DNA from: JAWVFN01 sp963696625
Lineage (GTDB): Bacteria; Actinomycetota; Thermoleophilia; Solirubrobacterales; 70-9
Assembly: GCA_963696625.1 (NCBI GenBank)
Contig: CAVOKZ010000010.1
Location: 11,830-75,829 of the forward strand
Direction of reading: 5' to 3'
DNA: 64,000 nucleotides
The notes beneath the pieces were generated by a model. That model worked only from the letters and a program-made list of their open reading frames with translations, made no database searches and was not told where the DNA came from. Of this stretch, positions 7,499-15,226 are shown in pieces. Numbering within the stretch: the stretch's first letter is position 1; every line of letters starts with the position of its first letter. A program made the translations under genes and the position numbers.

Positions 7499-7545
7499 GA
7501 ATAGAGCGCGTCCGGGGTGGGCCGTATCGGCCTCCGCTAATGGCC

Positions 7546-7587
7546 TATTCTCCCGGGTCGGCCGCGCCCCGGGGTGCGGCTGTTTTT
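7546..7587 (+). promoter_or_regulatory. rplM promoter and terminator-like leader hairpin
   Basis: A TATTCT -10 box (7546-7551) is followed by a short leader containing the stem GCCGCGCCCC/GGGGTGCGGC (7561-7580) and TGTTTTT (7581-7587), ending 3 bases before the rplM ATG. The hairpin plus T-run is a textbook intrinsic terminator placed ahead of the gene. It could be an attenuator responding to ribosomal protein supply, or the end of an upstream transcript. Confidence 0.5.
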
Positions 7588-7590
7588 GAG

Positions 7591-8025
7591 ATGAAGACCT
7601 TTGTCGCCACACCCGCCAACCGCCAGCGTGACTGGTACGTCGTCGACGCCGAGGGCAAGACGCTCGGGCGCCTCGCAAGCCAGATCGCGACGGTGCTGCG
7701 CGGCAAGAACAAGCCCGACTTCACGCCCCACGTCGACACCGGCGACTTCGTCGTCGTCGTCAATGCCGAGAAGGTCCACGTGACCGGCAACAAGCGCGAG
7801 CAGAAGCGCTACTGGCGCCACTCGGGCTACCCCGGCGGGATCCGCTCACGGACGCTGAACGAGATGCTCGACCGCCAGCCCGAAGAGGTGCTGCGCAAGG
7901 CGGTCAAGGGCATGCTGCCGCGCAACAAGCTCGGCCGCGCGCAGCTCACCAAGCTCAAGGTCTACGCCGGAACCGACCACCCCCATGCCGCGCAGCAGCC
8001 CAAGGAACTGGAGATAACGACTTGA
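7591..8025 (+). CDS. rplM: 50S ribosomal protein L13
   Basis: The 144-residue L13 starts MKTFVATP and contains the conserved WYVVDAEGKTLGRLAS and the L13 signature region GMLPRNKLGR. ATG 7591 gives the normal family length; an in-frame upstream start at 7492 would add 33 residues encoded by leader and hairpin DNA, so it is rejected. L13 is an early-assembly protein of the large ribosomal subunit. It is followed by rpsI with a TTGA overlap, the usual L13-S9 operon. Confidence 0.95.
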   Translation: MKTFVATPANRQRDWYVVDAEGKTLGRLASQIATVLRGKNKPDFTPHVDTGDFVVVVNAEKVHVTGNKREQKRYWRHSGYPGGIRSRTLNEMLDRQPEEVLRKAVKGMLPRNKLGRAQLTKLKVYAGTDHPHAAQQPKELEITT

Positions 8026-8858
8026 ACGACGAGCCGCAGAACGACGCTCCGCAGGAGGAGACCCCGCAGGAGGAGACCCCGCAGGAGGAGACCCCGCAGG
8101 AGGAGACCCCGCAGGAGGAGACCCCGCAGGAGGAGACCCCGCAGGAGGAGACCCCGCAGGAGGAGACCCCGCAGGAGGAGGCGACCGGAGAATCCAGCTC
8201 GTCCACCACAACTGGGCCCGAGACCGGAGGCAGCGCAGGCGAAGCCGAGCAGCCCCCGGATGAGAAGAAGGAACCGGCCAAGAAGAAGGACGCGATCCCC
8301 GGCGCCGAGCTCGACCCGATCGCGATCTCGGAGGAAGGCGAGATCTCGGCTGAGGAGCGCGCCCGCCGCGAGGCCGAGGCCGAGGAGCGCGCCCAGCGCG
8401 ACGCCGAGGCCACGGCCGAGACCCGCGACGAGCCTGCGGCGGCATCGATCAAGCCCGCCGACCTTGCCAAGGACGCCCGCTACTCGGCGACCGGCAAGCG
8501 CAAGAACTCGGTCGCCCGCGTCATCATCAAGCCGGGTGGTGGCGCGATCGTCATCAACGGCCGTCCGCTGGAGGAGTACTTCCCCCGTCCGCAGCTTCAG
8601 ACGATCGCCAAGCAGTCGCTGGTCACCAGCGGCTACGAGGGAACCGTCGACGTCGTCGCCCGTGCGCACGGCGGCGGCATCTCGGGCCAGGCCGCCGCGG
8701 TCCGCCACGGCATCGCCAAGGCGCTGACCGAGATCGACCCCAACCTGCGCCCCGAGCTGAAGAAGCGCGGGTTGCTGACTCGCGACGCGCGGGTCAAGGA
8801 GCGGCGCAAGGCCGGCCTCAAGAAGGCCCGCAAGAAGCCGCAGTTCTCGAAGCGCTAG
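8022..8858 (+). CDS. rpsI: 30S ribosomal protein S9 with long acidic N-terminal repeat extension
   Basis: The C-terminal ~130 residues are a complete S9: YSATGKRKNSVARV, HGGGISGQAAAVRHGIAKAL and the basic tail KKARKKPQFSKR that reaches the decoding centre. Before it come about 150 extra residues. These begin with nine acidic pentapeptides (one APQEE, eight TPQEE) and continue as a Glu/Ala/Lys-rich, probably disordered or helical segment. TTG 8022 overlaps the rplM stop and has GGAG nine bases upstream. Actinobacterial S9 often has a modest N-terminal extension; this repeat block is unusually long and regular. Confidence 0.9.
   Translation: MNDEPQNDAPQEETPQEETPQEETPQEETPQEETPQEETPQEETPQEETPQEEATGESSSSTTTGPETGGSAGEAEQPPDEKKEPAKKKDAIPGAELDPIAISEEGEISAEERARREAEAEERAQRDAEATAETRDEPAAASIKPADLAKDARYSATGKRKNSVARVIIKPGGGAIVINGRPLEEYFPRPQLQTIAKQSLVTSGYEGTVDVVARAHGGGISGQAAAVRHGIAKALTEIDPNLRPELKKRGLLTRDARVKERRKAGLKKARKKPQFSKR
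8046..8180 (+). repeat. 15-bp tandem repeat encoding (A/T)PQEE x9 in rpsI
   Basis: The 15-bp unit ACCCCGCAGGAGGAG is repeated eight times without mismatch (8061-8180), preceded by a variant at 8046-8060. Each unit contains AGGAGG, a perfect Shine-Dalgarno core, so the mRNA presents nine anti-SD-binding sites just after the start codon. Confidence 0.95.
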
Positions 8859-8868
8859 AAGCCCCGCC

Positions 8869-10176
8869 GTGGCCGAGCGCAGATTCTTCGGTACCGACGG
8901 AGTGAGGGGACCGGCCGGCAGCTTCCTCAGCGCCGAGCTGGCGACGCGGCTCGGCAAGGCCGCCGCGATCGAGACCGGCGCCGAGCGTCCCCAGTTCCTG
9001 ATCCTTCGCGACACCCGCGAGTCGGGGCCGATGCTCGAGTCCGCCTTGGCGGCCGGCGCCGCTTCGGCCGGCGCCGACGTCTTCCTCGCCGGCGTGCTGC
9101 CGACCCCGGCGGCCTCGATCCTCACCCGGCATTTCAACTTCGACGTCGCCGCGATGATCTCGGCCTCGCACAACAGCTACGAGGACAACGGGATCAAGTT
9201 CTTCGATGCGGGCGGCGACAAGCTCGACGACGAGGCCGAGGCGAAGATCGAGGCCCGGCTCGAGGACCCCGACGGCGAGACGATCGGCCGCGTCCGCACC
9301 CTCGAGAACGCGCTCGACGACTACCTGCGCGAGCTGCGCACCTCGTTCCCGATCGACCTCGGCGGCAGCAAGGTGCTGCTCGACTGCGCCAACGGCGCCA
9401 CCTACCGCGCGGCGCCGGCGATCTTCAGCGAGCTCGGCGCCGAGGTGATCGCAGTTGCCACCGAGCCCGACGGCCGCAACATCAACGACGGCGTCGGCTC
9501 GACCCACATCGAGAAGCTGGCGCCACAGATGGCCGAGACCGGCGCCGACGTCGGCTTCGCCTTCGACGGCGACGGCGACCGGATGCTGGCGATCGACCGC
9601 ACCGGCCGCGTCCACGACGGCGACGACCTGATCGGCCTGATCGCCCACTTCCTCAAGTCCGAGGGCAAGCTCGGCGGCGGCGGCGTCGCGGTGACGGTGA
9701 TGAGCAACTACGGCTTCCACCAGGCGATGGAGCAGGCCGGAATCGAGACCGAGACCACCGCGGTCGGCGACCGCTACGTGCTCGAGGCGCTGCGCGAGAA
9801 GGGCTGGACCCTCGGCGGCGAGCAGGCCGGCCACATCATCTGGAGCGACTACGTTCCGACCGGCGACGGCATCGGCGCCGCGCTGCTGACGATGCGCGCC
9901 CTCGCCGGCCGCGACCTCGCCGAGGCGATCCCGTTCGAGAAGCTCCCCCAGAAGCTCGACGGGATCAAGACCGACAAGCGCGACCGCCTCGACGAGGCGA
10001 CCGCGTTGAAGGCGGCGATCGAAAAGGAGAGCGCGGCGCTCGAAGGCCGAGGCCGAGTTCTCGTCCGCCCCTCGGGCACCGAGCCCCTCGTCCGGATCAT
10101 GGTCGAGGCTCCGACCGAGGAAGAGTGCTCGGAGATCCTCGGCCGCCTGATGGAGGTCGCCCGCGCCGAGCTCTAG
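8869..10176 (+). CDS. glmM: Phosphoglucosamine mutase
   Basis: This 435-residue alpha-D-phosphohexomutase begins RRFFGTDGVRG, the GlmM hallmark. It has the phosphoserine loop MISASHNSYEDNGIKFF (Ser100), the metal loop FDGDGDR and the phosphate-binding RPSGTEPLVR. It interconverts glucosamine-6-phosphate and glucosamine-1-phosphate for UDP-GlcNAc synthesis. It starts at GTG 8869, ten bases after rpsI, so it may be read with the ribosomal operon. glmS (12562) supplies its substrate. Confidence 0.95.
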   Translation: MAERRFFGTDGVRGPAGSFLSAELATRLGKAAAIETGAERPQFLILRDTRESGPMLESALAAGAASAGADVFLAGVLPTPAASILTRHFNFDVAAMISASHNSYEDNGIKFFDAGGDKLDDEAEAKIEARLEDPDGETIGRVRTLENALDDYLRELRTSFPIDLGGSKVLLDCANGATYRAAPAIFSELGAEVIAVATEPDGRNINDGVGSTHIEKLAPQMAETGADVGFAFDGDGDRMLAIDRTGRVHDGDDLIGLIAHFLKSEGKLGGGGVAVTVMSNYGFHQAMEQAGIETETTAVGDRYVLEALREKGWTLGGEQAGHIIWSDYVPTGDGIGAALLTMRALAGRDLAEAIPFEKLPQKLDGIKTDKRDRLDEATALKAAIEKESAALEGRGRVLVRPSGTEPLVRIMVEAPTEEECSEILGRLMEVARAEL

Positions 10177-10190
10177 CCGCGCGCCTTCTG

Positions 10191-10253
10191 TCACACGATC
10201 TAAGTCCCCTCCACTCCAGGGGTCAGACCCCTTGGTGTGACCTCACTTAGATC
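10191..10253. repeat. Palindromic element with GGGGTCAGACCCC core
   Basis: AGGGGTCAGACCCCT (10218-10232) is flanked by GATCTAAGT (10197-10205) and ACTTAGATC (10245-10253). TCACAC (10191) and GTGTGA (10235) can also pair, in a mutually exclusive or pseudoknotted way. A near-identical core occurs at 48153-48168. It could act as a bidirectional terminator between the convergent glmM and phosphoglucomutase genes. The rest of this gap shows nothing else. Confidence 0.55.
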
Positions 10254-10360
10254 TGAACGTGTTTGGGTTCAGACGGGGTGACTCGGATTCAGGACGGGCG
10301 CGCTGAATGTGTCGAGATTGTGTTGCGGGGGCTGCGTGCGTTTGGCGGTTTGGGCCGTCG

Positions 10361-12523
10361 CTATGAGGCTGGCGTCGAAACTGCGGTTTCGAGCGGGCCG
10401 ATCACGGCCGGCAGTGGGTCGGCGCCGGGGACCATCGCGGCGGTCCATTCCTTGATCTCGGGGGTGAGATCGTCGAGGGTCTTGCCCTCTTCGATTGCGG
10501 CCTTGACCTGGGGGATGACTTCGGAGTCGAAGCGCAGCTTCTCGTCGAGAGAGATGATGTCGGGGAGGCGCAGGGCGGCGTCGGAGAGCTCGGCGCCGAT
10601 GCGGGCGAGGAGGAGGTCCTTGTAGGCGGCGATCGCCATCGCGTCGGCTCGCTCGTTCATGTGGTCGAGCAGGGCCTCGCCGGCGAGACCGTCCTCGGTC
10701 GCGGCCTCGGGCAGCGCCTGGACGTAGATCTTGACCTTGGGCTCGGTGCCCGAAGGGCGGACGGTGACGGCGTAGCCCTCGAGGAAGTACTGGAGAACGT
10801 TGCGGGAGCTGGCGTCGGTGTCGGAGAGGATCGGGCCGTATGCGGAGTCGTCGAGGAAGTCGACGGCCCTGGTGACGGCGACGCCGCCGATCTCGTTCGG
10901 CGGTTCGGCGCGCAGCGAGGCCATCGTCTTGGTCGTGTTCTCGACGCCCTTCTCGCCGGTCATCACCAGCGAGCGGGCGGCCTCGGCGTGGCCGCCGAGC
11001 TGGTCGAGGATCGAGACGTAGTAGTCGCGGATCGTTCGGCGCTCCGCGGCGAGCCGGCGGTGGAGGATGCCGAGCAGCAGCGCCGCCGGTGCGGCGTCCT
11101 TGTCGCGGATCGCCGGGCTGAGCATCAGCCCGTGGCTCTCCTCGGCGGCGAAGACGACGTCGTCGCCCTTGCCGGTGACCTCGCCGTAGCGCCCGTCACG
11201 ATCGAGAGCGACGATCACCTTCGCCACGTACTTGAAGCCGACCAGCAGGTCGTCGACGATCTGCGATCCGGCGGCCTCGGCGATCCGCCGCAGGAGCTTG
11301 GTCGTCACCGCAGTCGTCACCACGATTCCCTTGCGCTGCGGGCCGTCGGGGTCGGCGACCACGAAGTAACAGAGAGCCGCCGCGATCTGGTTGCCGGTCA
11401 GGTGCTGCCAGTCGCCGCCCGGCCCCTTGAGGTCGAGGCCGACCCGGTCGGCGTCGGGGTCGGAGGAGAGCACCAGCGCCGCGCCCTGCTCGTCGGCGAA
11501 GGCCATCGCCGGGGTGGTCGCCTCCGGCACCTCGGGGTTCGGCGCCCGGAACGGGATCGGCGTGAACCTGCCGTCGGGGCCCTGGTCGGCGGGGGTCGTG
11601 ACCGGGATGCCGCTGCGCTCGAGCAGCGCGCCGCAGGTCTGGCCGCCGCAGCCGCAGAGTGGCGTGTAGACGATCTTCGCTTCCTCGCCGCCCTCGGCGA
11701 GCGCCGAGAGATCGGCGTAGGCCCCGAAGTACGCCTCCTGCGCGGCGGCGGGGACGTCATCGACCAGGCCCTGCTCGACCGCTTCGTCGAACCCGATCAG
11801 CTTGACCTCGCCCGCGTTGCGGATGAACTCGACGATCCGCTCGTCCTCGGGCGGCACCGGCTGGCCGCCGTGCTCGTTGAAGAACTTGACGCCGTTGTCG
11901 TCGGGCGGGTTGTGCGACGCCGAGAAGTTGGTGCCGCCGGTCGTGCCCAGCTCGGTGATGAACCAGGCCAGCTCGGGAGTCGTCACCAGGCCCTCGGGGT
12001 CGCCGGGCCTGGCCATTAAGCAGCGGATCCCGTTTGCCGCGTAGATCCGGCAGGCGAAGCCCGCCAGGTCGCGCGAGGAGAGCCCGAGCAGGGGGTTGTC
12101 GTCTCCCAGGGTCTCGGCATAGGCGCCGTTGATGTCGTTGTAGACGCGGACGTCGTTGGCGACGACGACCGTGAGGTCGCCCTCGTGCTCGGAGCGCAGG
12201 AAGTCACAGTGCCCCTGGATCGAGCTGGCGACGATCGCGCGGTTGAAGCGGTTCGGCCCGAAGCCGACGCGCCCACGGCGGCCGCCGGTGCCGATCGGCA
12301 GGTCGCGCCAGAACGAGTCGAGCAGGAGGGGGAGGTCGCCGGCCTCGACGACACGCTTGATCGCCTCCGGCTCGGCGAAGGAAACGTCCCCGGAGAGCCA
12401 GCGCTCGAGATTCTCGGCGGCGGTCTTGCCGGCGTCCCCGTACCGCTCGGCGAGGGCCGAGAAAGCGTCTGTTGAGGAGGCGGGCACGCGGACGGGCAGT
12501 ATGCCTGGGACCCGCTTTTTCAT
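10361..12523 (-). CDS. Phosphoglucomutase/phosphomannomutase family enzyme
   Basis: This 720-residue phosphohexomutase has the phosphoserine loop TNFSASHNPPDDNGVKFF, the metal loop SSDPDADRVG, the sugar loop AAEESHG and the phosphate-binding RPSGTEPKVKIY. It is longer than common phosphoglucomutases (about 550-600). The extra length is mainly about 70 N-terminal residues and a helical C-terminal tail. The likely reaction is glucose-1-phosphate to glucose-6-phosphate; mannose phosphates are possible. It is divergent from glmS with only 38 bases between start codons. Confidence 0.85.
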   Translation of the reverse strand: MKKRVPGILPVRVPASSTDAFSALAERYGDAGKTAAENLERWLSGDVSFAEPEAIKRVVEAGDLPLLLDSFWRDLPIGTGGRRGRVGFGPNRFNRAIVASSIQGHCDFLRSEHEGDLTVVVANDVRVYNDINGAYAETLGDDNPLLGLSSRDLAGFACRIYAANGIRCLMARPGDPEGLVTTPELAWFITELGTTGGTNFSASHNPPDDNGVKFFNEHGGQPVPPEDERIVEFIRNAGEVKLIGFDEAVEQGLVDDVPAAAQEAYFGAYADLSALAEGGEEAKIVYTPLCGCGGQTCGALLERSGIPVTTPADQGPDGRFTPIPFRAPNPEVPEATTPAMAFADEQGAALVLSSDPDADRVGLDLKGPGGDWQHLTGNQIAAALCYFVVADPDGPQRKGIVVTTAVTTKLLRRIAEAAGSQIVDDLLVGFKYVAKVIVALDRDGRYGEVTGKGDDVVFAAEESHGLMLSPAIRDKDAAPAALLLGILHRRLAAERRTIRDYYVSILDQLGGHAEAARSLVMTGEKGVENTTKTMASLRAEPPNEIGGVAVTRAVDFLDDSAYGPILSDTDASSRNVLQYFLEGYAVTVRPSGTEPKVKIYVQALPEAATEDGLAGEALLDHMNERADAMAIAAYKDLLLARIGAELSDAALRLPDIISLDEKLRFDSEVIPQVKAAIEEGKTLDDLTPEIKEWTAAMVPGADPLPAVIGPLETAVSTPAS

Positions 12524-12542
12524 GCCTGGACCCCGTCGCCGC

Positions 12543-12548
12543 TACCCT
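12543..12548 (+). promoter_or_regulatory. -10 box of glmS
   Basis: TACCCT lies 13 bases before ATG 12562, giving a 5' leader of only a few bases. Confidence 0.5.
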
Positions 12549-12561
12549 GTGTCCTCCTCTT

Positions 12562-14427
12562 ATGTGCGGCATAGTCGGATATGTAGGCAACCGACCGTGC
12601 CGGGACCTGCTGATCGCCGGGCTCGAGAAGCTCGAATACCGAGGCTATGACTCGGCCGGCGTCTCGGTTGTCTCGGACGGTCAGATCGACTCCGTGCGCG
12701 CGGTCGGCAACCTCGCCAACCTGCGGGCGGCGGTCGAGGCCGAGGCCGAGGCCGGCGGCAACGGCGGCGTCGCCGTGGCCGAGATGCCGGCGACGATCGG
12801 CGTCGCCCATACCCGATGGGCGACTCACGGCCGCGTCACCGAGGAGAACGCCCACCCGCATGGCGACTGCAACGACAAGATCCACATCGTCCTCAACGGG
12901 ATCGTCGAGAACCACGGCGAGCTCCGCGACCAGCTCTCCTCCGAGGGCCACCACTTCAGCTCCGAGACCGACGCCGAGATCGTCTCGCACCTGATCGAGA
13001 AGCACGACCAGGGCGATCTGACCGCCGCCGTGCGCGCCGCCTTCGCCGAGCTGCGCGGCCACTACGCCTTCGTCGCCATGCACCTCGACCACCCCGAGAC
13101 CCTGGTCGGCGCCCGCAAGGAGTGCCCGCTGATCGTCGGCACCGGCGAGGGCGAGCAGTTCCTCGCCTCCGCGATCCCCGCCTTCCTCGCCCAGACCCGC
13201 AACGTGATGATGATCGAGAACGGCGAGATCGTCACGGTCACGCCCGAGGGCGTCGAGATCACCGACGCCGGCGGCACCCCGGTCGCCCGCGACGTCGACG
13301 AGGTCACCTGGGACGAGGACGCCGCCGAGAAGGGCGGCTACCCGACCTTCATGATGAAGGAGATCCACGAGCAGCCCGACTCGGTCGCCGAGACGATCGC
13401 CGACCGGCTGCCGGAGGACGACTCGGTCGATCTGTCGGACGTCGATCTCGACGACGAGTTCCTCAAGAACATCAACCGGATCGTGATCGTCGCCTGCGGC
13501 ACCAGCTACCACGCGGGCCTCGTCGGCCGCTACGCGATCGAGCAGTGGGCCCGGATCCCGGTCGAGATGGACGTCGCCTCCGAGTACCGCTACCGCGATC
13601 CGGTGATCGGCGACGGCGACCTCGTGATCGGCATCACCCAGTCGGGCGAGACCGCCGACACGCTGGCGGCGATGCGCCTCGCCTCCGAGCGCGGCGCCAA
13701 GGTCCTCGCGATCACCAACATCATGGGCAGCCAGGCGACCCGCGACGCCGACGCCGTCCTCTTCACCCGCGCCGGGCTCGAGATCGGGGTCGCCGCGACC
13801 AAGACCTTCGTCAGCCAGGTCGCCGGCATGTACCTCCTCGCCCTGCGCCTCGCCGAACTGCGCGAGACCCTCTCCAAGGAGGAGCTCACCGACCTGATCG
13901 CCGCCCTGAAGCGGATCCCGTCGCAGATCGGCGAGACGATCGCCTCGGTCGACGAGCGGGTTCAGGCGATCGCACGCTCGCACCACAACCAGCGCTTCTT
14001 CCTCTACCTCGGCCGCAACATCGGCCTTCCCGTGTGTCTCGAGGGCGCGCTGAAGCTGAAGGAGATCTCCTACATCCCGACCGACGCCTACGCGGCCGGG
14101 GAGATGAAGCACGGGCCGATCGCCCTGCTCGACGAGTCGACGCCGGTGATCGCCGTCGCCACCAACAGCCCCGTCCTCGACAAGGTCCTCTCCAACGTCG
14201 AGGAGGTACGCGCGCGCGGCGCCGACGTCGTCGCGATCGCCAGCGAAGGCGCCGACCGGGTCGCCGACGTCGCCGACCAGACGATCTTCGTTCCCGAGAC
14301 CGATTGGATCCTCGAGCCGATCCTCTCGATCCTGCCGCTCCAGCTGCTCGCCTATTACATCGCCCGCCTCAACGGGCTCAACGTCGACCAGCCGCGCAAC
14401 CTTGCGAAGACGGTGACGGTCGAGTAG
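12562..14427 (+). CDS. glmS: Glutamine-fructose-6-phosphate aminotransferase (isomerising)
   Basis: This 621-residue enzyme makes glucosamine-6-phosphate from fructose-6-phosphate and glutamine. MCGIVGYVG at the N-terminus places the catalytic Cys directly after Met, so exact processing is required and ATG 12562 is firm. The glutaminase domain has THTRWATHG-like and NGIVENH motifs. Two SIS domains follow (CGTSYHAG; TQSGETADT; GRNIGLPVCLEGALKLKE), ending NLAKTVTVE. No glmS ribozyme-like leader is possible given the very short leader. Confidence 0.97.
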   Translation: MCGIVGYVGNRPCRDLLIAGLEKLEYRGYDSAGVSVVSDGQIDSVRAVGNLANLRAAVEAEAEAGGNGGVAVAEMPATIGVAHTRWATHGRVTEENAHPHGDCNDKIHIVLNGIVENHGELRDQLSSEGHHFSSETDAEIVSHLIEKHDQGDLTAAVRAAFAELRGHYAFVAMHLDHPETLVGARKECPLIVGTGEGEQFLASAIPAFLAQTRNVMMIENGEIVTVTPEGVEITDAGGTPVARDVDEVTWDEDAAEKGGYPTFMMKEIHEQPDSVAETIADRLPEDDSVDLSDVDLDDEFLKNINRIVIVACGTSYHAGLVGRYAIEQWARIPVEMDVASEYRYRDPVIGDGDLVIGITQSGETADTLAAMRLASERGAKVLAITNIMGSQATRDADAVLFTRAGLEIGVAATKTFVSQVAGMYLLALRLAELRETLSKEELTDLIAALKRIPSQIGETIASVDERVQAIARSHHNQRFFLYLGRNIGLPVCLEGALKLKEISYIPTDAYAAGEMKHGPIALLDESTPVIAVATNSPVLDKVLSNVEEVRARGADVVAIASEGADRVADVADQTIFVPETDWILEPILSILPLQLLAYYIARLNGLNVDQPRNLAKTVTVE

Positions 14428-14468
14428 TTTCCGCCGCGGAGCAAGCGTTCGCGAACCGGAGGTTCGAG

Positions 14469-15185
14469 ATGTTCAGTAGGGGAGCTTTCAGGGCGGTTGT
14501 GGTCGCGGCGGCGGGCGCGTGCCTTGCGATCCCGGCGGCGGCCGGCGCCGCGGTTCTCCACGACCAGAACAACAACCCGGCCATCAACGGCGTGACGTCA
14601 CAGTTCGGCACCGGGGCTCCGAACGCCGACGTCCAGGCCGCCGACGACTTCGACGTGCCAGCCGGGCAGATCTGGACGATTGGGTCGGTCGACGTGACCG
14701 GCTTCTACAACCTCGGCAACGGGCCGGTGCAGAGCGTCAACGTCTACGTCTACCACGACCAGGGCAACCTGCCCGGTATCGAGGCTTTTGCGAGGAAGAA
14801 CATCATTCCCTCCAACGGGCTAACGGGGCCGAGCTTCTCCGCGCCGGTCAACGGGGCGCCGCTCGCGGGCGGGCACAAGTACTGGCTCTCGTTCCAGGTG
14901 AACCTCAACGACTATCAGGCTGAGCAGTGGTACTGGCAGAACCGCGTCCTTCAATCCGGCAGCCCGGCCGCCTTCCGCGACACGGCGGGAACGCTGTTCA
15001 GCGGGTGCACCTCCTTCATGGTCCGCAGCGCGCCCGGTTGTCCGGGGCCCGCCGGCTCAGCCGACGAGATGTTCCGCCTCAACGGCGTCGCGACGGCGGC
15101 GAAGAAGAAGTGCAAGAAGAAGAAGAAGGGCAAGCGCCACGCCGCGGTCGCGAAGAAAAAGAAGAAGTGCAAGAAGAAGAAGTGA
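14469..15185 (+). CDS. Secreted protein with lysine/cysteine-rich C-terminal tail
   Basis: This 238-residue protein begins with a signal peptide (FRAVVVAAAGACLAIPAAAGA). A beta-rich domain of unknown function follows (ADDFDVPAGQIWTIGSVDVTGF; GGHKYWLSFQVN). The protein ends in two CKKKKK-type clusters (KKKCKKKKKGKRH and KKKKKCKKKK). A good GGAGG site (14458-14462) sits 6 bases before ATG 14469. The tail could bind anionic wall polymers or DNA, or act as an anchor; this is inference. Confidence 0.75.
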   Translation: MFSRGAFRAVVVAAAGACLAIPAAAGAAVLHDQNNNPAINGVTSQFGTGAPNADVQAADDFDVPAGQIWTIGSVDVTGFYNLGNGPVQSVNVYVYHDQGNLPGIEAFARKNIIPSNGLTGPSFSAPVNGAPLAGGHKYWLSFQVNLNDYQAEQWYWQNRVLQSGSPAAFRDTAGTLFSGCTSFMVRSAPGCPGPAGSADEMFRLNGVATAAKKKCKKKKKGKRHAAVAKKKKKCKKKK

Positions 15186-15211
15186 GCTGATTCCCGCGGG
15201 CTGATCGCGGC

Positions 15212-15217
15212 TACGAT
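15212..15217 (+). promoter_or_regulatory. -10 box of the DUF3352 lipoprotein gene
   Basis: TACGAT lies 9 bases before ATG 15227; leaderless arrangement. Confidence 0.55.
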
Positions 15218-15226
15218 GCCGCGGTC

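Noticed and set aside
7492..7590. N-terminal extension of L13 from ATG 7492
   Set aside because: It would translate the promoter and the leader hairpin; L13 homology starts at 7591.
8046..8180. CRISPR or satellite array
   Set aside because: The 15-bp units are in frame inside rpsI and encode TPQEE repeats without spacers.
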